9,202 bases of DNA, from assembly GCA_046086245.1 (NCBI GenBank), contig JBJSXB010000366.1, positions 1-9,202 on the forward strand, given 5' to 3'. A program made the translations under genes and the position numbers. Below, piece by piece: positions 6,726-9,202 of this stretch (within the stretch, counting starts at the first letter, position 1; each line of letters begins with the position of its first letter). A model generated the notes under the pieces. That model had not been told where the DNA came from and did no database searches. It saw only the letters and a list, made by a program, of their open reading frames with translations. The stretch is from F1-20-MAGs016 sp046086245 (GTDB lineage Bacteria; Planctomycetota; Planctomycetia; Pirellulales; UBA1268).

Positions 6726-7670
6726 CTACGCGCCTCGCAGGCCGTCGAGGATCGCGAGGAATGACCGGCGCTCCTCGTCGAGCCGATGCCGAGCGACGAC
6801 CTTCTCCGCCGACCGTCGTATCGCCTGCCGATCCGTGTCGGGCATCGCGATCGCCCCGATGACGGCGGCGACGAGGTCGTGGCTGCCGGCGGTCGGCACC
6901 AAGGCCGTGACACGATCGTGGCAGAAGCCGCGGTTTCCCCCGCAATCGGGACAGACGACGAGCGTGCCGAGGGCCATCGCCTCGAGCGCGGGAAGGTAGA
7001 ACCCCTCGCGCTCGAGCGGCAGGAATACGGCGATCGCCGCGCGGGCGACGAGCCGCAGGTATGCGTGCCTCGGCAGGACCGAGTCGTGGCACTCCGCGCG
7101 GACGCCCCGGGCGCGGAGCATGGTGGTGATCGCTCGGGCCTGGTCGGGCCGCTTCGATCCGACCACGAGGACGTCGATGTCGCGCATCGCCGGCACGGGC
7201 GGCAACTCGGCCAGGTCGATCGCGTTGTCGATCACATGTACCGGTCCATTGACACGGCCGGTCGCGGTGATCGCCCGGGCCACTTCGGCGCTGACGCAGA
7301 TCCGTACCGCCGGTCGGGAGAGGAAGGCGTGGCGCGGATCGTCGGGATCGGCGTGCCGCAGCCCCTGGACCAGGTTGACCACCGGGATGGTGAAGGGCTC
7401 GGGAATCGCCTCCCAGTCGAGGCCGGCGACGAACAGCGCGGCCGCTCCGCCGGGGCTCCACCGGGTCAGGGGCGGAGGATCGAGGTCGCGCCAGGGGCAC
7501 TGCGCGTCGATGATCGACCACGGCGTGAGATATATCCGGGGAACGAAGCGCCGCGACGCCGTGGTGTGGCGAAAGTAGTGCCACACCTTGAGGTGGCCGC
7601 CGGAGAAGCCGTGGTAGTCGCGGCGAAAGAGTACGATGCCGCGCTCTGGTCCGGAACCGGTTACGGTCAT
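6726..7670 (-). CDS. Glycosyltransferase, GT4-like (GT-B fold)
   Basis: 314-residue probable retaining glycosyltransferase that would transfer a sugar from an activated donor to a cell-surface or secreted glycan. The N-terminal part has GFSGGHLKVW (21-30), a glycine-containing loop suited to the acceptor/donor cleft. The C-terminal Rossmann half shows IDVLVVGSKRP (165-175) and the E-x7-E signature EGFYLPALEAMA (Glu222 and Glu230) followed by GTLVVCPDCGGN (235-246), typical of GT4 donor binding. At 314 residues it is short for GT4 (about 350-400) but both halves are present. No signal peptide or membrane segment is evident, so it is cytosolic. The start at 7670 is the first ATG before the family-like sequence; no clear Shine-Dalgarno is visible and the frame upstream lies antisense to the next gene. 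It diverges from the pyruvyl-transferase-like gene, suggesting joint regulation. Sugar specificity is not readable. Confidence 0.85.
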   Translation of the reverse strand: MTVTGSGPERGIVLFRRDYHGFSGGHLKVWHYFRHTTASRRFVPRIYLTPWSIIDAQCPWRDLDPPPLTRWSPGGAAALFVAGLDWEAIPEPFTIPVVNLVQGLRHADPDDPRHAFLSRPAVRICVSAEVARAITATGRVNGPVHVIDNAIDLAELPPVPAMRDIDVLVVGSKRPDQARAITTMLRARGVRAECHDSVLPRHAYLRLVARAAIAVFLPLEREGFYLPALEAMALGTLVVCPDCGGNRGFCHDRVTALVPTAGSHDLVAAVIGAIAMPDTDRQAIRRSAEKVVARHRLDEERRSFLAILDGLRGA

Positions 7671-7702
7671 GGCACACCGGGAGACACGCGGATCACGGCG
7701 TG

Positions 7703-7707
7703 AGGAG
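7703..7707 (+). promoter_or_regulatory. Ribosome binding site for the pyruvyl transferase-like gene
   Basis: AGGAG ends 11 nt before the ATG at 7719, a slightly long spacing. It sits just after a 5-bp inverted repeat (CACGC at 7685-7689, GCGTG at 7698-7702). The whole divergent gap is only 48 bp, so promoters for both flanking genes must overlap each other or extend into coding sequence. Confidence 0.45.
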
Positions 7708-7718
7708 CGGGTTCGTCC

Positions 7719-8942
7719 ATGAAGCCGATCGCGATCATCACGGCCACGCCCCCGGGGATCAATCCCGGCATGCTCGCCGGGGAGGCGTCCGCCCGCGCCA
7801 CCCTCGTGCGGGCGGGGCTGCTCGGCGACACGACGTTTTACCGGCTGGTCACGCTCGACGAGCGGCTCGCCGCCGCGGGTCCGACGGCGGCGGCGACGAT
7901 CGCCGCCTGTGACGTGGGAATCCGTCACGTGCAGCTCGACGACCCCGCCGTCCTCGACCGGCATGTCACGCTTTTCTGGGGGGATTTTCTCCACATGCGG
8001 CGCTACATCACGGCGTTGGCCGGCGGCGATCCGCCGCGCGAGGCGGCCTACCGCGGAGTGCTGTTGCTCGCCGACCGCCCCGACGCGACGTGCCGGTCGG
8101 CGGTCAGCTACGGCACGTCGCTGCTGTTCAACTCGACCGCCGACGAATCCGCGCCCGAGTATGCGTCGGCCCTGGAGCGATTCCTGGGGGCGGCCGCCCA
8201 CGTGCAGATGCGCGACGCCGTGTCGGCGGCACGCGTGTCGAGGTGGCGGTCCGGCTCCGGCGAGCCGTGCGGTGTCGATCCGGCGCAGCTGATGGCGGTG
8301 CCCGAGATCGCGGCGGAGATGCTCGGCGGCCCCGTGCCCGTGGCCGCCGGGGAGGAGTCGCTCGTGTATTTCGCGCGATCCCGTCATCGCCCAGACGACG
8401 TCATCGCCTTCGTGACGGAACTCGGGGCCGCCGTGGGGGTCGGCTGCCGTTGGCTCCCCTGGGGTGACCGGGCGAGCTTCCCCTTCGTGGAGCGGGATCT
8501 CTGGCCCTGGCCGACGGCCGAGCTCCCGGCCGCGGCGACGGGTTCGGCCGGTGTCCTGCCGAGATTGCTCGCGGCCGTGGCGGCGTCGCGGTACGTGGTC
8601 ACCGATACCTACCACGTGGCGGTCAGCAGCTGGGCGCTCGGCGTGCCGGCCATCGTCGTGCTCGGCGATTACCACGAAGCGGAGCGGCACGCCAAGCAGG
8701 TCGACGTGCGGCTGCGGCTCGACAAACGCACGCAACTGTTGGGCCAGGACGGGCTTCTCGACTACGGCATCACCCCGGGCCTGCTCGAGGCGCGTGATCG
8801 TCGTGCGGTGATCGTCGAGCGGTTGGCACCGCTTCTCGTGGAGGGGCGCTGCGGACCGGCGTTTCGGCGAACCCTCGCGGTTCGGGCGGCAGCCAGCGCA
8901 GCCGCGCTGCTCGCTGCGATCGACGAAGTCCGTCGGCGCTAG
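7719..8942 (+). CDS. Probable polysaccharide pyruvyl transferase family protein
   Basis: 407-residue protein resembling the polysaccharide pyruvyl transferase (WcaK/CsaB-like) family, which moves pyruvate from phosphoenolpyruvate to a sugar of an exopolysaccharide or cell-wall glycan. The N-terminus (MKPIAIITATPPGINPGM) resembles an opening Rossmann strand and loop. Further family-like landmarks are FWGDFLHMRRY (86-96), a VQMRDAVSA segment (162-170) like the usual RD-x-x-S, GVDPAQLM (185-192) like the DPA motif, and RYVVTDTYHVAVSSWALGVPAIVV (291-314 region), equivalent to the conserved 'TDRxHG...A..LGxP' stretch with His299 as the likely key residue. No signal peptide or membrane segment is evident. 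Start ATG 7719 has AGGAG upstream. It pairs divergently with a glycosyltransferase, consistent with surface glycan synthesis. Its TAG stop lies inside the left border of the hairpin repeat. Family call is from motif resemblance and is less secure than the neighbours. Confidence 0.72.
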   Translation: MKPIAIITATPPGINPGMLAGEASARATLVRAGLLGDTTFYRLVTLDERLAAAGPTAAATIAACDVGIRHVQLDDPAVLDRHVTLFWGDFLHMRRYITALAGGDPPREAAYRGVLLLADRPDATCRSAVSYGTSLLFNSTADESAPEYASALERFLGAAAHVQMRDAVSAARVSRWRSGSGEPCGVDPAQLMAVPEIAAEMLGGPVPVAAGEESLVYFARSRHRPDDVIAFVTELGAAVGVGCRWLPWGDRASFPFVERDLWPWPTAELPAAATGSAGVLPRLLAAVAASRYVVTDTYHVAVSSWALGVPAIVVLGDYHEAERHAKQVDVRLRLDKRTQLLGQDGLLDYGITPGLLEARDRRAVIVERLAPLLVEGRCGPAFRRTLAVRAAASAAALLAAIDEVRRR

Positions 8943-9066
8943 CAGGCTGTGGACACACAGCCTGCCGCACCTCAGGGATGAGGTGCCGGGAGTGCAACTC
9001 CCGTGAAAAGCGAAGCTTTTCGAGTGGCCAAAGGCCATGGATGGACTTTGGCCACGGGCTGCTAGC
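8938..9066. repeat. Palindrome-rich element: five consecutive hairpins within an inverted-repeat border
   Basis: Almost every base is in a perfect inverted repeat. H1: GCAGGCTGTG (8942-8951) with CACAGCCTGC (8956-8965), 4-nt loop. H2: GCACCTC (8967-8973) with GAGGTGC (8980-8986), 6-nt loop. H3: CGGGAGT (8987-8993) with ACTCCCG (8997-9003), 3-nt loop. H4: GAAAAGC (9005-9011) with GCTTTTC (9015-9021), 3-nt loop. H5: GTGGCCAAAG (9024-9033) with CTTTGGCCAC (9046-9055), 12-nt loop; an alternative small hairpin TGGCC-AAA-GGCCA (9025-9037) competes with it. The ends GCTAGCAG (8938-8945) and CTGCTAGC (9059-9066) are also reverse complements and compete with H1. The A/T runs of H4 stand out from the GC-rich surroundings. 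It could be a dispersed repeat, a structured RNA or a 3'-end protecting structure; no stem is followed by a T-tract typical of an intrinsic terminator. Confidence 0.85.
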
Positions 9067-9202
9067 CGGCCGTGGACGAACCGCAGGATCAGATGCCGGC
9101 AGCGCGGCTCTGGTGAACCGCGGCACGCGTCCCGCCGACGAGGGATCGGGCGACCGGGGCGGCCGGTGGGGACCGATCTGCCACGGCGGGGCGATCAGTG
9201 GA
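9061..9202. repeat. Degenerate second unit of the palindromic element; no gene seen
   Basis: GCTAGCCGGCCGTGGAC (9061-9077) matches the start of the first unit (8938-8954) at 15 of 17 bases. After a gap of about 18 bases in alignment, 9086-9122 matches 8976-9012 at 27 of 37 ungapped positions (shared GGAT, TGCCGG, GTGAA). Further right, GGAC...TGCCACGG (9170-9186) weakly echoes GGACTTTGGCCACGG (9043-9057), so the unit may span to near the window end. Most stems are broken; the inner three pairs of H3 persist. Coding: the only plus-strand frame open to the edge starts at GTG 9113 with no ribosome binding site, and minus-strand frames show no family-like sequence, so no gene is called. Confidence 0.6.

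Noticed and set aside
8942..8965. H1 as a classical rho-independent terminator
   Set aside because: The stem is strong, but no T-tract follows (next bases CGCACCTC), and it is one of five similar stems, so a terminator call for it alone is not supported.
7671..9038. Long N-terminal extension of the glycosyltransferase frame and a short frame beginning in the hairpin element (MAFGHSKSF...)
   Set aside because: Antisense to the pyruvyl transferase-like gene and composed partly of the palindromic repeat; no family resemblance before residue 1 of the 314-residue call.
8938..9066. The element as a CRISPR array or an IS with transposase
   Set aside because: No regularly spaced direct repeats with unique spacers, and no open frame within or beside it resembling a transposase.
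9113..9202. Start of a new plus-strand gene at GTG 9113
   Set aside because: No ribosome binding site, no recognisable protein sequence, and the start lies in the degenerate repeat unit; too short to judge.

Overview
The window is a GC-rich stretch of bacterial chromosome with seven complete protein genes, one 5'-truncated gene, and a structured repeat at the right edge. I saw no rRNA, tRNA, CRISPR array or recognisable transposase. Planctomycetota (Pirellulales-like) is my best guess for the host. The reasons are a Tat-exported sugar-phosphate-isomerase-like TIM barrel, a small cytochrome c'-like protein of a type I associate with that phylum, and the mix of short transcription units on both strands. 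This is inference from family resemblance, not a phylogenetic result.

Layout. (1) Positions 1-1671 (+) hold most of a prolyl oligopeptidase-family serine peptidase whose start lies off the left edge. (2) Converging on it is a four-gene minus-strand block running from 6134 down to 1742. In order of transcription it encodes a SAM methyltransferase with a regulatory domain, a Tat-signal TIM-barrel protein, a membrane-anchored or secreted HExxH metallopeptidase-like protein, and the NAD(P)H-hydrate epimerase NnrE. The second and third overlap by ATGA and are probably translationally coupled; gaps of 92 and 81 bp flank that pair, so the whole block need not be one operon. (3) A small c-type cytochrome (6249-6710, +) diverges from the methyltransferase across 114 bp. 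(4) A glycosyltransferase (6726-7670, -) converges on the cytochrome and diverges, with only 48 bp between starts, from a probable polysaccharide pyruvyl transferase-like gene (7719-8942, +). (5) From 8938 to the right edge there is no convincing gene. Positions 8938-9066 are almost entirely perfect inverted repeats: five successive hairpins, bordered by GCTAGCAG and CTGCTAGC. A degenerate second unit starts at 9061.

The genes do not form one obvious pathway. The glycosyltransferase and pyruvyl-transferase-like pair points to surface glycan synthesis. The methyltransferase resembles the PKMT type of surface-protein lysine methyltransferase. NnrE is metabolite-repair housekeeping. The feature least explained by known families is the hairpin array and its tandem copy after 8938.
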